Assembly (NCBI GenBank): GCA_002026165.1
Contig: MWOS01000090.1
Coordinates: 1-43,558 of the forward strand
Length of the DNA: 43,558 bases
Source of the DNA: Prochlorococcus sp. HOT208_60m_813G15
GTDB lineage: Bacteria > Cyanobacteriota > Cyanobacteriia > PCC-6307 > Cyanobiaceae
Direction: 5' to 3'
Of this stretch, positions 8,310 to 16,341 are shown in pieces. The translations under genes and the position numbers were made by a program. Below the pieces are notes generated by a model, which worked only from the letters and a program-made list of their open reading frames with translations, had not been told where the DNA came from and ran no database searches. Each line of letters starts with the position of its first letter. The first letter of the stretch is position 1.

Positions 8310-9524
8310 ATGCAGCAGGTAAAAAAAGTTGTACTAGCTTATTCTGGCGGGGTAGATACAAGTGTTTGCATTCCATATCTAAAAAATGAATATGGAATTT
8401 CAGAAGTGGTTACTTTTGTGGCAGATCTTGGACAAGGTGAGGATTTAGAACTTATTAAGCAAAAAGCTTTAAATTCTGGCGCATCACAATCAATCATTGG
8501 TAATTTAGTTAATAGTTTTGTTGAGAGATATGCTTTTCCAGCTATTAGAGCAAACGCATTATATTTAGATAAATATCCTTTATCTACAGCTCTTGCAAGA
8601 CCATTAATTGCTGAAAATCTTGTAAATATTGCACGGGAGATTAATGCTGATGCAGTAGCTCATGGATGCACTGGTAAAGGTAATGATCAAGTTCGATTTG
8701 ATTTAGCAATTAATGCTTTAGGCCCTGATTTGAAAATAATTACTCCTGCGAGGGAGTGGAATATGAGTAGGGAAGAGGCGATAGTTTATGGAGAAAAATT
8801 TGGTATTCCTGCACCAGTATCGAAAAAATCACCATATTCAATAGATGTTAACTTACTTGGCAGGAGTATTGAAGCGGGGATTTTAGAAGACCCAATGCAA
8901 GAAGCGCCTGAAGATATATTTGCGATGACATCATCAATTGATAATACTCCTGATTTCCCCCAAGATATAGAAGTTATCTTTAAAAATGGTTTTCCAGTTG
9001 GAATTAATGATGAATTTTTAACTCCAGTAGAAATTATTCAAAAAGCAAATGATCTTTCAGGTGCGCATGGTTTTGGAAGAATAGATATGATTGAAGATCG
9101 AGTAGTAGGAATCAAAAGTAGAGAGATTTACGAAACACCTGGCCTCTTGCTTTTAATCAAAGCTCATAAAGAATTAGAGAGCATTACATTAAATCCAGAA
9201 GTCGTGGACTTTAAAGGAATAGTGGAAAAAAAGTGGGGTCAATTAGTCTATCAAGGTTTTTGGTTTGGACCTCTTAAAGATAGTTTAGATGCATTTATTT
9301 CATCGACTCAAACTTCAGTTAATGGCAGAGTAAAGATCAGACTTCATAAGGGGAATGCAAGAATAATTGGTAGAATGTCGGAAAATAATTCACTTTATAG
9401 GGAAGATTTGGCAACTTATAGCAAAGACGATGTTTTTGAGCATTCCTTAGCAAAGGGTTTTATTTATATGTGGGGCATGTCTAATAAGATATGGGCTGAG
9501 TTAAACTTGAAAACGAAAGAATAA
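8310..9524 (+). CDS. argG: Argininosuccinate synthase
   Basis: ArgG joins citrulline and aspartate with ATP to form argininosuccinate, the next-to-last step of arginine synthesis, in the cytoplasm. The 404-aa length is normal. The N-terminal PP-loop AYSGGVDTS (residues 10-18) binds ATP. Further family motifs include [15 protein letters not shown] and ITPAREW in the first half, [18 protein letters not shown] in the centre, and SREIYETPG. The start is ATG 8310; another ATG just upstream (8295) runs into a stop at once. It faces rpsF tail to tail with only 3 bases between the stop codons. Confidence 0.98.
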   Translation: MQQVKKVVLAYSGGVDTSVCIPYLKNEYGISEVVTFVADLGQGEDLELIKQKALNSGASQSIIGNLVNSFVERYAFPAIRANALYLDKYPLSTALARPLIAENLVNIAREINADAVAHGCTGKGNDQVRFDLAINALGPDLKIITPAREWNMSREEAIVYGEKFGIPAPVSKKSPYSIDVNLLGRSIEAGILEDPMQEAPEDIFAMTSSIDNTPDFPQDIEVIFKNGFPVGINDEFLTPVEIIQKANDLSGAHGFGRIDMIEDRVVGIKSREIYETPGLLLLIKAHKELESITLNPEVVDFKGIVEKKWGQLVYQGFWFGPLKDSLDAFISSTQTSVNGRVKIRLHKGNARIIGRMSENNSLYREDLATYSKDDVFEHSLAKGFIYMWGMSNKIWAELNLKTKE

Positions 9525-9527
9525 TCT

Positions 9528-9989
9528 TTAAGATTCTGCTTTTTCTGTGGTTTCAGTATCATCTTTTCCCGAAGTTGAAGTATCTCCGCTTATTGCTGGT
9601 TGTTTTTCCTTAGATTCAGCTTTATTTTCTGTATTTTTTTTATCATCTGGTTGATTTGCACTCTTAGTAGAGGGTCTTCGTGTTGGCAATGGCCCTTCTT
9701 GTTTAACGGTCATATATCTTATAACATCTTCACTAAGTCTCATTGCTTTTTCAATTTTGAAAATATGTTGTCCATCACCCTGATGACTTAGTTGGACGTA
9801 AATACCTTCTCTATGTTTTGCTATTTGATAGGCTAATCTTCTTTTACCTCTCATTTGACTATCGAGAATAGTACCTCCAAATTCTTCTAAAAGCTTATTG
9901 TATTTATCTATGTGGTTAGTTACTTCATCTTCCGCAATATCTGGGCGGAGGATGTACATGGTTTCGTAATAAGATTGTTGATCGTTCAT
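9528..9989 (-). CDS. rpsF: 30S ribosomal protein S6
   Basis: S6 is a small-subunit protein that pairs with S18 in the platform. The core [17 protein letters not shown], then [21 protein letters not shown] and [10 protein letters not shown], matches the family. The core ends near residue 100 and is followed by a low-complexity tail of about 50 residues rich in Lys, Glu, Asp, Ser and Thr. I choose ATG 9989 ([11 protein letters not shown]) because it begins just before the conserved core. An in-frame ATG at 10016 would add nine residues (MSQSPCLKT) but falls in the 3' arm of a leader hairpin. It is monocistronic here, convergent with argG and downstream of aroE's strand partner region. Confidence 0.95.
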   Translation of the reverse strand: MNDQQSYYETMYILRPDIAEDEVTNHIDKYNKLLEEFGGTILDSQMRGKRRLAYQIAKHREGIYVQLSHQGDGQHIFKIEKAMRLSEDVIRYMTVKQEGPLPTRRPSTKSANQPDDKKNTENKAESKEKQPAISGDTSTSGKDDTETTEKAES

Positions 9990-10010
9990 AGTTTTCAGAC
10001 AAGGACTTTG

Positions 10011-10033
10011 GCTCATAAATTAACGTAATGAGC
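10011..10033 (-). promoter_or_regulatory. Leader hairpin upstream of rpsF
   Basis: On the rpsF transcript GCTCAT (10033-10028) pairs perfectly with ATGAGC (10016-10011), with an 11-base loop. A short outer GAC/GTC pair could extend it across a CAAA bulge. It ends 21 bases before the preferred rpsF start. S6 operons are autoregulated through leader RNA in several bacteria, so an S6 or S6:S18 binding site is possible, but I do not see the full published motif. Confidence 0.35.
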
Positions 10034-10095
10034 GTCTGTTCATCTTTAACGATACATCATGAAGTGCATTTCCTTAAAAATTAGCATCATTTATT

Positions 10096-10956
10096 TTAAA
10101 GATAATTTTTGAGTGCGTCATTCATAATATGAAAAGGTACTTCTAAGCCATTTGTCCAAAAAGATAATGATTTCAATCCCTGGGCAACAAGCATTTGCAA
10201 ACCATCGATAGTCTTGCATCCTCTATTGGCGCTAAATTTCAACAAGTGAGTTGGAGCAGGATTGTAGATTAAATCATAAACAATTGTTTTTGATTTAAGA
10301 GATCTCCAAAAAGATTCCCCATATGGCAATACATTCATTTCAAGGTTGCCTGTTTTCATTCCTACTGGTGTTGTATTTACTACTAAATCTGCTTCTTCAA
10401 TTAAATTTTGAGCTTGATTATCATTATTTAACAAAACCTGAAGATCAGTCTGATTTTCAAAATTTTTTATTAATTTATCTAGTGATGATTTGTTACGTGA
10501 TACTACAGAAATTTTTGAGAGATTTAAATTTATTAAGCCTTGAATAACAGATCGTGCTGCACCACCGGAGCCAAGAACAATCGATTGTTTTTCTGTTAAG
10601 TTTAATTTTTTTAATGGATAAATAAATCCTTCTACATCTGTATTAGTTGCGCTCCATTCTTTTTCAGAATTTAATCTAAGGGTATTAATTGCTTTCAGTT
10701 TGCGCGCAATAGGGGAAATTTCACTACATAGGTTAAATACTTTTTCTTTATGTGGAATTGTAATATTTAAACCTTTGCAATTAATTTTTTTCAAAGAATT
10801 CAGAACTAGTTCTAGATCTTCATCTTTGCAAGGTATAGCAATATAAATTAAATCTATGCCTAGATATTGAAGGGCAGCATTTTGCATAATCGGTGATAAG
10901 GAATGATTTACTGGGTTGCCGATTAATGCAATAAAAGATGTATTACTTGAAATCAT
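10096..10956 (-). CDS. aroE: Shikimate dehydrogenase
   Basis: AroE reduces 3-dehydroshikimate to shikimate with NADPH in the aromatic amino acid pathway. Motifs in order: ALIGNPVNHSLSPIMQNAAL (substrate-binding), NITIPHKE with the catalytic lysine, NTDVEGF, the Rossmann glycine-rich GSGGAARSVIQGL, NTTPVGM, and a C-terminal DGLQMLVAQG. From ATG 10956 (MISSNTSFIALIG) the protein is 286 aa, a normal length. A start at 11022 would add 22 residues with no family similarity and would leave little room for the dnaK promoter. DAHP synthase, the first enzyme of the same pathway, is also in this window but is not linked to it in an operon. Confidence 0.96.
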   Translation of the reverse strand: MISSNTSFIALIGNPVNHSLSPIMQNAALQYLGIDLIYIAIPCKDEDLELVLNSLKKINCKGLNITIPHKEKVFNLCSEISPIARKLKAINTLRLNSEKEWSATNTDVEGFIYPLKKLNLTEKQSIVLGSGGAARSVIQGLINLNLSKISVVSRNKSSLDKLIKNFENQTDLQVLLNNDNQAQNLIEEADLVVNTTPVGMKTGNLEMNVLPYGESFWRSLKSKTIVYDLIYNPAPTHLLKFSANRGCKTIDGLQMLVAQGLKSLSFWTNGLEVPFHIMNDALKNYL

Positions 10957-11073
10957 GTTTAAAATTTTTTTCGTAAAAAATAATTGTCTGTTCGGGAACC
11001 ACACCCCGTCTTTGAGTAACAATAATGACGACGATGACCGATTATGGAGAGGATAAAATAAAAGAATTTACCC

Positions 11074-12981
11074 ATGGGGAAGGTTGTAGGAATCGATTTA
11101 GGAACAACTAACAGTTGTGTCGCTGTGATGGAAGGTGGTAAGCCTACTGTAATAGCAAATGCGGAGGGTTTCAGAACTACTCCATCAGTTGTTGCATATA
11201 CTAAAAATCAAGATCAGCTTGTTGGACAAATTGCTAAAAGGCAAGCTGTTATGAATCCTGAAAATACCTTTTATTCTGCTAAGCGTTTTGTTGGCAGAAG
11301 AGTTGAAGAAGTTAATGAAGAATCTAAAGAGGTTAGTTATTCCGTTGAAAAATCTGGTTCTAGTGTCAAATTAAAGTGCCCTATCTTAGATAAGCAGTTT
11401 TCTCCTGAAGAAGTAAGTTCACAAGTTTTAAGAAAGTTAGCTGATGATGCAGGAAAATATCTTGGTGAAAAAGTCACTCAAGCTGTAATAACAGTTCCAG
11501 CTTATTTTAATGATTCTCAAAGACAGGCTACAAAAGACGCAGGAAAAATTGCAGGCTTAGAAGTCCTCAGAATTGTCAATGAGCCAACTGCTGCAGCACT
11601 AGCATATGGTTTGGATAAAGAAAATGAAAAAATACTTGTTTTTGATTTAGGTGGAGGAACTTTTGATGTCTCAGTTATTGAAGCTGGTGATGGAGTAACT
11701 GAAGTTTTATCTACATCAGGAGACACCCATCTTGGTGGTGATGATTTTGATAGATGTATAGTTGATCATTTAGCCAGTTCTTTTAAATCAAATGAGGGGA
11801 TTGATCTAAGGCAAGATAAGCAAGCTTTACAAAGACTCACTGAGGCGGCAGAAAAGGCAAAAATTGAGCTTTCAAATGCCACGCAAAGTGAAATCAATTT
11901 ACCTTTTATTACAGCGACTCCTGAAGGGCCAAAACATTTAGATCTTAATTTAACTCGAGCAAAGTTTGAAGAATTAGCAGCCTCATTAATCGACAGGTGT
12001 AAGACGCCAGTAGAAAGAGCTATAAGTGATGCAAAAATTTCTACTAGTGAAATTGATGAAGTTGTAATGGTTGGTGGCTCATCTAGGATTCCTGCTGTTT
12101 TAGATTTAGTTAAAAAGATAATAGGCAAAGAGCCAAATCAAACTGTTAACCCTGATGAGGTTGTTGCTGTTGGAGCAGCTATTCAAGGGGGAGTTTTAGC
12201 AGGTGAAGTTAAAGATATATTGTTGCTTGATGTTACTCCACTTTCCTTGGGTGTAGAGACTTTAGGGGGAGTTATGACAAAAATGATCAATCGAAATACT
12301 ACAGTTCCGACTAAGAAATCTGAGACATATTCAACTGCTGTAGACGGACAAACAAATGTAGAAATACATGTGTTACAAGGTGAAAGAGAAATGGCATCTG
12401 ATAATAAAAGTTTAGGAACTTTTAGATTGGATGGTATACCCTCAGCTCCAAGGGGTGTTCCCCAAATTGAAGTTACATTTGATATTGATGCAAATGGAAT
12501 TCTTAGCGTCACCGCTAAAGATAAGGGAAGCGGTAAAGAGCAAAGTATCTCTATAACTGGTGCTTCTACTTTATCGGATAATGAGGTAGACAAAATGGTA
12601 AAAGATGCAGAAACAAACGCATCTGCCGATAAAGAAAAAAGAGAGAAAATTGATTTAAAAAATCAAGCTGAAACACTTGTATATCAGACAGAAAAGCAAC
12701 TTGCTGAATTGGGAGATAAAATTGATACTGCAGCAAAGTCTAAGGTTGAAGAAAAAAGTAATGCCTTAAAAGAAGCAACATCAAAGGAAGATTATGAATC
12801 AATGAAAAAACTTCTTGAAGAGCTTCAGCAAGAACTCTATGCTGTTGGTTCATCTGTTTATCAACAACCCGGTAATCAGCCTCCAACACCTGGCTCAGCA
12901 GATAGTGCTGATCAGAATGACTCAAATGATAAAGGTGGAGATGATGTAATTGATGCTGACTTTACTGAAACTAAAGATTAG
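11074..12981 (+). CDS. dnaK: Hsp70 chaperone DnaK
   Basis: DnaK is the ATP-driven Hsp70 chaperone working with DnaJ and GrpE. The nucleotide-binding domain covers roughly residues 1-385: [13 protein letters not shown] (phosphate 1), [14 protein letters not shown] near residue 190 (phosphate 2), and [10 protein letters not shown] (adenosine). The substrate-binding domain includes [14 protein letters not shown] and VLQGEREMA; the C-terminal helical lid ends in the typical [10 protein letters not shown]. At 635 aa it is complete. The gene stands alone, without grpE or dnaJ beside it. It diverges from aroE across a 117-bp region with a GC-richer patch, and overlaps the convergent flavoprotein gene by 4 bp. 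Cyanobacteria carry several DnaK paralogues; this one resembles the main housekeeping type (DnaK2-like). Confidence 0.98.
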   Translation: MGKVVGIDLGTTNSCVAVMEGGKPTVIANAEGFRTTPSVVAYTKNQDQLVGQIAKRQAVMNPENTFYSAKRFVGRRVEEVNEESKEVSYSVEKSGSSVKLKCPILDKQFSPEEVSSQVLRKLADDAGKYLGEKVTQAVITVPAYFNDSQRQATKDAGKIAGLEVLRIVNEPTAAALAYGLDKENEKILVFDLGGGTFDVSVIEAGDGVTEVLSTSGDTHLGGDDFDRCIVDHLASSFKSNEGIDLRQDKQALQRLTEAAEKAKIELSNATQSEINLPFITATPEGPKHLDLNLTRAKFEELAASLIDRCKTPVERAISDAKISTSEIDEVVMVGGSSRIPAVLDLVKKIIGKEPNQTVNPDEVVAVGAAIQGGVLAGEVKDILLLDVTPLSLGVETLGGVMTKMINRNTTVPTKKSETYSTAVDGQTNVEIHVLQGEREMASDNKSLGTFRLDGIPSAPRGVPQIEVTFDIDANGILSVTAKDKGSGKEQSISITGASTLSDNEVDKMVKDAETNASADKEKREKIDLKNQAETLVYQTEKQLAELGDKIDTAAKSKVEEKSNALKEATSKEDYESMKKLLEELQQELYAVGSSVYQQPGNQPPTPGSADSADQNDSNDKGGDDVIDADFTETKD

Positions 12982-14060
12982 GAAAGGTAATTTTTAATTT
13001 CATTGGCAACCCATTTAGAGCAAGCTGGAGCAAGTAAAATTCCATTTTTATAAAAACCTGTACATATAATTAGACCATCTTCTAAATTTTTCATTATTGG
13101 TGATGGTTCTCCATCAGGTCTTGACCTTATTCCATACCATTTTTTAGAAATTTTACCCTTGGTAAGCCAATTTGGTTGTTTATCAAGAAAATTTGTGAGT
13201 TTTCCGAATATATTTTCCTCTGGTTTATTACTATATTCGTCAGTTGAACCAATAATGAGCTTATTTTTTGATTTTGGAATTATATTTTTACCATTTATAT
13301 TGAATTGTTTTGGCAGTGATAATAAATCAACTTCTGCATCATTTATATCAACTTCTATGGCTTGACCTAGAACAGGTTTTAATTTGATGTTATGAGTTAG
13401 GCCATATATTAAATCAACTGCTTTTAGAGAATTACACAAAATAACTATGTCAGATTTGATTTCTTCATTGTTTTTTGTTGTAGAAATCCATTGATTTTTT
13501 GCTCTTCTAATTTTTGTTATTTGCTCTTCTAATAAAACAATTTTTTTATTTTTTAAACATATGTCTAATGTCTTCAGTAAAGAAAAAGCATTTATTCTCC
13601 CATCTTTAAAGGAAATGATTCCTTGTATATTGTTTGTTTGGAAGGCATTATTTATATTCTTAATAATTATCGATTCTCTCCCTAAAATGCGTAGGTTAAG
13701 ATCATTATTTTCATAAATAAATTTCTCTAATTTTTTAAACTTTTCTTTATTCGTAGTTAGTTGTATTAATGGCTTTTCAATATTTAATTCATAATTAAAT
13801 TTCTGCAAGAATGAAATCCATTTCGGCCATAATTCAATGCTTTGTCTCCTTAGATCCCAACTTCTTCCTCTCTTTTTTTGATACATATTGCCCATTAGTA
13901 TGCCTAACGCTGCATTGCTACTGTTTTTATGTTGATCTGGATCTATTATTGTTATCCTAAAACCTAATTCTGATAATTCTAACGCGTTAAATTTTCCTAT
14001 AATTCCTGACCCAATAATAACTATGTGTGTTTTTTGAAAATTTTCTTTTAAGCTTTTCAT
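12978..14060 (-). CDS. FAD-dependent oxidoreductase of the DAO family, glycine oxidase (ThiO)-like
   Basis: A 360-aa flavoprotein with an N-terminal Rossmann FAD-binding motif, [20 protein letters not shown] (about residues 12-31), and a second-strand IIDPD. The central part has the DAO-type [18 protein letters not shown] segment (here FKDGRINAF). The C-terminal part has [15 protein letters not shown] and [15 protein letters not shown], typical of glycine/D-amino-acid oxidases. ThiO, which makes dehydroglycine for the thiazole of thiamine, is the most likely role in cyanobacteria. The sequence alone does not separate it from other DAO members, so no symbol is given. Its 3' end overlaps dnaK by 4 bp tail to tail; its 5' end diverges from purU with only 48 bp between. 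Confidence 0.8.
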   Translation of the reverse strand: MKSLKENFQKTHIVIIGSGIIGKFNALELSELGFRITIIDPDQHKNSSNAALGILMGNMYQKKRGRSWDLRRQSIELWPKWISFLQKFNYELNIEKPLIQLTTNKEKFKKLEKFIYENNDLNLRILGRESIIIKNINNAFQTNNIQGIISFKDGRINAFSLLKTLDICLKNKKIVLLEEQITKIRRAKNQWISTTKNNEEIKSDIVILCNSLKAVDLIYGLTHNIKLKPVLGQAIEVDINDAEVDLLSLPKQFNINGKNIIPKSKNKLIIGSTDEYSNKPEENIFGKLTNFLDKQPNWLTKGKISKKWYGIRSRPDGEPSPIMKNLEDGLIICTGFYKNGILLAPACSKWVANEIKNYLS

Positions 14061-14108
14061 TGATATATTAGATATACTTCTCTATTTGATTAAATAGTAA
14101 AAAATTTT

Positions 14109-14963
14109 TTGGAACATCCTTCAATTATATTCAAAATTGTTTGTCCCGATCGTCCTGGTCTAGTAAGTTTACTTACAAGTTGGATTTCAAATTACGGTGG
14201 TAACATAAAGCATTCTGATCATCATACAGATCAAGATGCCGGTTTGTTTCTCAGTCGAATTGAATGGAATAGTAAAAAAGCATCTTTTAACAGAGAAGAG
14301 ATTTATAAAGAATTTGAAAAAATTGCAGCCGAATTAAATGGAAAATTTAATGTCAATTATTCTGATGAAATTCCAAATGTTGCTATTTTCGTAAGTAAAC
14401 AAAATCATTGTTTGATTGATTTGCTTTGGCGAGTAAGAAATGGTGAACTGAACATGAAAGTGCCATTAATAATTTCAAATCATTCTGATCTTGAAAATAT
14501 TGCAAATGATTTTAATGCAAAATTTGTCCATATTAATACTTTTAATACTGATAAATCTGATGTTGAAGATCAATTTTTAAATTTATTAAAAGAATATGAA
14601 ATTGATCTTGTTGTATTAGCCAAATATATGCAAATTTTGAGTGACTCTTTTTTAAAAAAGTTTTCCTCAATAATAAATATTCATCATTCCTTCTTACCAG
14701 CATTTAAAGGAGCGCAACCATATCATCGAGCATGGAAGAGAGGGGTTAAATTAATCGGTGCTACAGCTCACTATGTTACTGAAGATCTCGATGAAGGGCC
14801 TATAATAGAGCAATGCACAGTTAATGTAAGTCATAGGGACGAAATTGATGATTTGATTAGAAAAGGAAGAGATATTGAAAGAATAGCTCTAGCAAGAGCG
14901 GTTAGATTACATTTAAATCATCAAGTATTTGTCTATAACAGCAAAACTGCTGTTTTTGATTGA
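14109..14963 (+). CDS. purU: Formyltetrahydrofolate deformylase
   Basis: PurU hydrolyses 10-formyl-tetrahydrofolate to THF and formate, balancing one-carbon pools and supplying formate. An N-terminal ACT-type regulatory domain begins at IVCPDRPGLVSLLTSWI. The C-terminal formyltransferase-fold domain has the hallmark NIHHSFLPAFKGAQPYHRAW and GATAHYVTEDLDEGPIIEQ. At 284 aa it is complete. The start must be TTG 14109: an in-frame stop lies at 14091-14093 and no ATG or GTG occurs between, and the conserved N-terminus begins at once (MEHPSIIFKIV). The 3' end contains a compact terminator-like hairpin. It faces the ClC gene tail to tail with 10 bp between. Confidence 0.95.
   Translation: MEHPSIIFKIVCPDRPGLVSLLTSWISNYGGNIKHSDHHTDQDAGLFLSRIEWNSKKASFNREEIYKEFEKIAAELNGKFNVNYSDEIPNVAIFVSKQNHCLIDLLWRVRNGELNMKVPLIISNHSDLENIANDFNAKFVHINTFNTDKSDVEDQFLNLLKEYEIDLVVLAKYMQILSDSFLKKFSSIINIHHSFLPAFKGAQPYHRAWKRGVKLIGATAHYVTEDLDEGPIIEQCTVNVSHRDEIDDLIRKGRDIERIALARAVRLHLNHQVFVYNSKTAVFD
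14937..14957 (+). terminator. Terminator hairpin inside the purU 3' end
   Basis: AACAGCA (14937-14943) pairs perfectly with TGCTGTT (14948-14954) around a 4-base loop, AAAC. It merges into a five-T run (14953-14957), with more T-rich sequence after the stop codon. Stem and coding sequence coincide: the hairpin encodes the last residues of PurU. The layout fits a compact intrinsic terminator between convergent genes. Confidence 0.5.
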
Positions 14964-14973
14964 AAAAATTTTT

Positions 14974-16332
14974 TTAGTCTTCTAATTCTATTTGTATTTG
15001 TCTTTCATAAATTGATTCTTCATGAAAAGCTCTTGCTATTAAGAAACTGGCTACGCAGCTTATTAGCACAGGTTTCATTATTAGTAAATTTTTTGTTAAG
15101 GCAAAAGCTAAAAACATAGCTGTTATTGGTGTTCGCGAACATCCTGCTACGAAAGCTCCCATTCCGGCGAAAATATATGTACTTGGTGCATGTCCTGTCG
15201 CAACTTCCACCCAGCTCCCCATTATTAGACCGATTGACCCTCCTAGAGTGAGCATTGGATAGAACAAACCCCCAGGAGCTCCAGATGCTGCAGCTAAACC
15301 TGTTGTGATAAATAATACTAAAACTGCTAAAAAAGCAATTCCAATACTTGTATTTTGTTCAGCTATTATTTTCTGTAATTCATCTAAATTATGAAATGTA
15401 CTGGGTAAACAAGAGTAGATACTTCCCAAAATAAGTCCACAGACACTCATTTTTAAAACAAATTTATTTTTATACCACTTTTTCCCAAGATTTTGCATTA
15501 ACAAAACAAATCTGCTGTATAATTCTGCAAACATTCCAATAATTATTCCTAGTAAAACTAAGTAAATAAAATCTATAGGTAAGAAAAAAACTGATGGGTC
15601 ATATTCTTTTTGGATTAAAAATCCGAGGTTAAAATCAAAGCCTCCTGCTTTAGGATCTAAACCCAAGGCTTGGATAATATCAGCAGATGAATCTGCAATA
15701 AAAGTTGTGATTACTACTAGTAGCAAAATTACTGGTCTAGCAGAGTTTAATAACTCTTCTATTGCATAGACAAATCCTCCTAATGGGGCACTAAATACGG
15801 CAGCTATGCCAGCACCACCACCTGCTGCTACTATTACTCTTCTGAAAGCTGTAGGAGCTTTGAGCCACTTGGCCATTTGCCATGCTACAGATCCTCCCAT
15901 TTGAACTGATGGACCTTCCGGACCCAAAGGAAATCCACTACCAATAGCAATAATTCCTGATATGAGTTTTACTAATCCTACTTTTATATTCATTGGAACT
16001 TTTTTATGCCTTAAGAACCCCATGATTTGACTCACACCTGAACCTTTTGCAGCGGGTGCTATATTTTTGATCAAATATCCTGCAATTGCTCCTCCAAGAG
16101 CTCCAAAAATAGGTAAGACCGCAATAGACGGGAATTGATCTAATAATGCCAATCTCCAATTATTAATAAAGTAAATTCCAGTTTTAAAAAATATGCTTGT
16201 AATTGAGGCCCCTAAACCTGTCAATAAGAGCGAAAATACAACAACTAGAGATCTTTGTTTTAATAATTTTTTGATGGTACGAGAAGAATTATTACTTGTT
16301 TTTTGAATATTATCTTTTATAAGGTTTGGCAT
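14974..16332 (-). CDS. ClC-family chloride channel/antiporter
   Basis: A 452-aa ClC protein with the N-terminal cytoplasmic stretch and many membrane helices of the fold. Selectivity-filter pieces are present: GSGVSQI (the serine kept, the usual proline replaced by serine), GFPLGPEGPSVQ with the gating glutamate (about residue 142), and GGLFYP. The proton-path glutamate pair is present in VYAIEELL (about 190). Both glutamates together suggest a chloride/proton exchanger and not a passive channel. No CBS domains follow. It lies 9 bp after acnB on the same strand, so the two are probably co-transcribed. Converges on purU. Confidence 0.92.
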   Translation of the reverse strand: MPNLIKDNIQKTSNNSSRTIKKLLKQRSLVVVFSLLLTGLGASITSIFFKTGIYFINNWRLALLDQFPSIAVLPIFGALGGAIAGYLIKNIAPAAKGSGVSQIMGFLRHKKVPMNIKVGLVKLISGIIAIGSGFPLGPEGPSVQMGGSVAWQMAKWLKAPTAFRRVIVAAGGGAGIAAVFSAPLGGFVYAIEELLNSARPVILLLVVITTFIADSSADIIQALGLDPKAGGFDFNLGFLIQKEYDPSVFFLPIDFIYLVLLGIIIGMFAELYSRFVLLMQNLGKKWYKNKFVLKMSVCGLILGSIYSCLPSTFHNLDELQKIIAEQNTSIGIAFLAVLVLFITTGLAAASGAPGGLFYPMLTLGGSIGLIMGSWVEVATGHAPSTYIFAGMGAFVAGCSRTPITAMFLAFALTKNLLIMKPVLISCVASFLIARAFHEESIYERQIQIELED

Positions 16333-16341
16333 AGTCCATGA

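Noticed and set aside
10957..11022. Longer aroE start at 11022
   Set aside because: The extra 22 residues do not resemble AroE N-termini and would cover the dnaK upstream region.
10957..11073. CIRCE (HrcA) operator before dnaK
   Set aside because: I looked for the TTAGCACTC-N9-GAGTGCTAA pattern and found nothing close to it.
11517..12593. Long open frames antisense to dnaK (69-136 aa)
   Set aside because: They mirror the codon bias of a strongly conserved gene on the other strand, have no Shine-Dalgarno or recognisable family, and are typical shadows.
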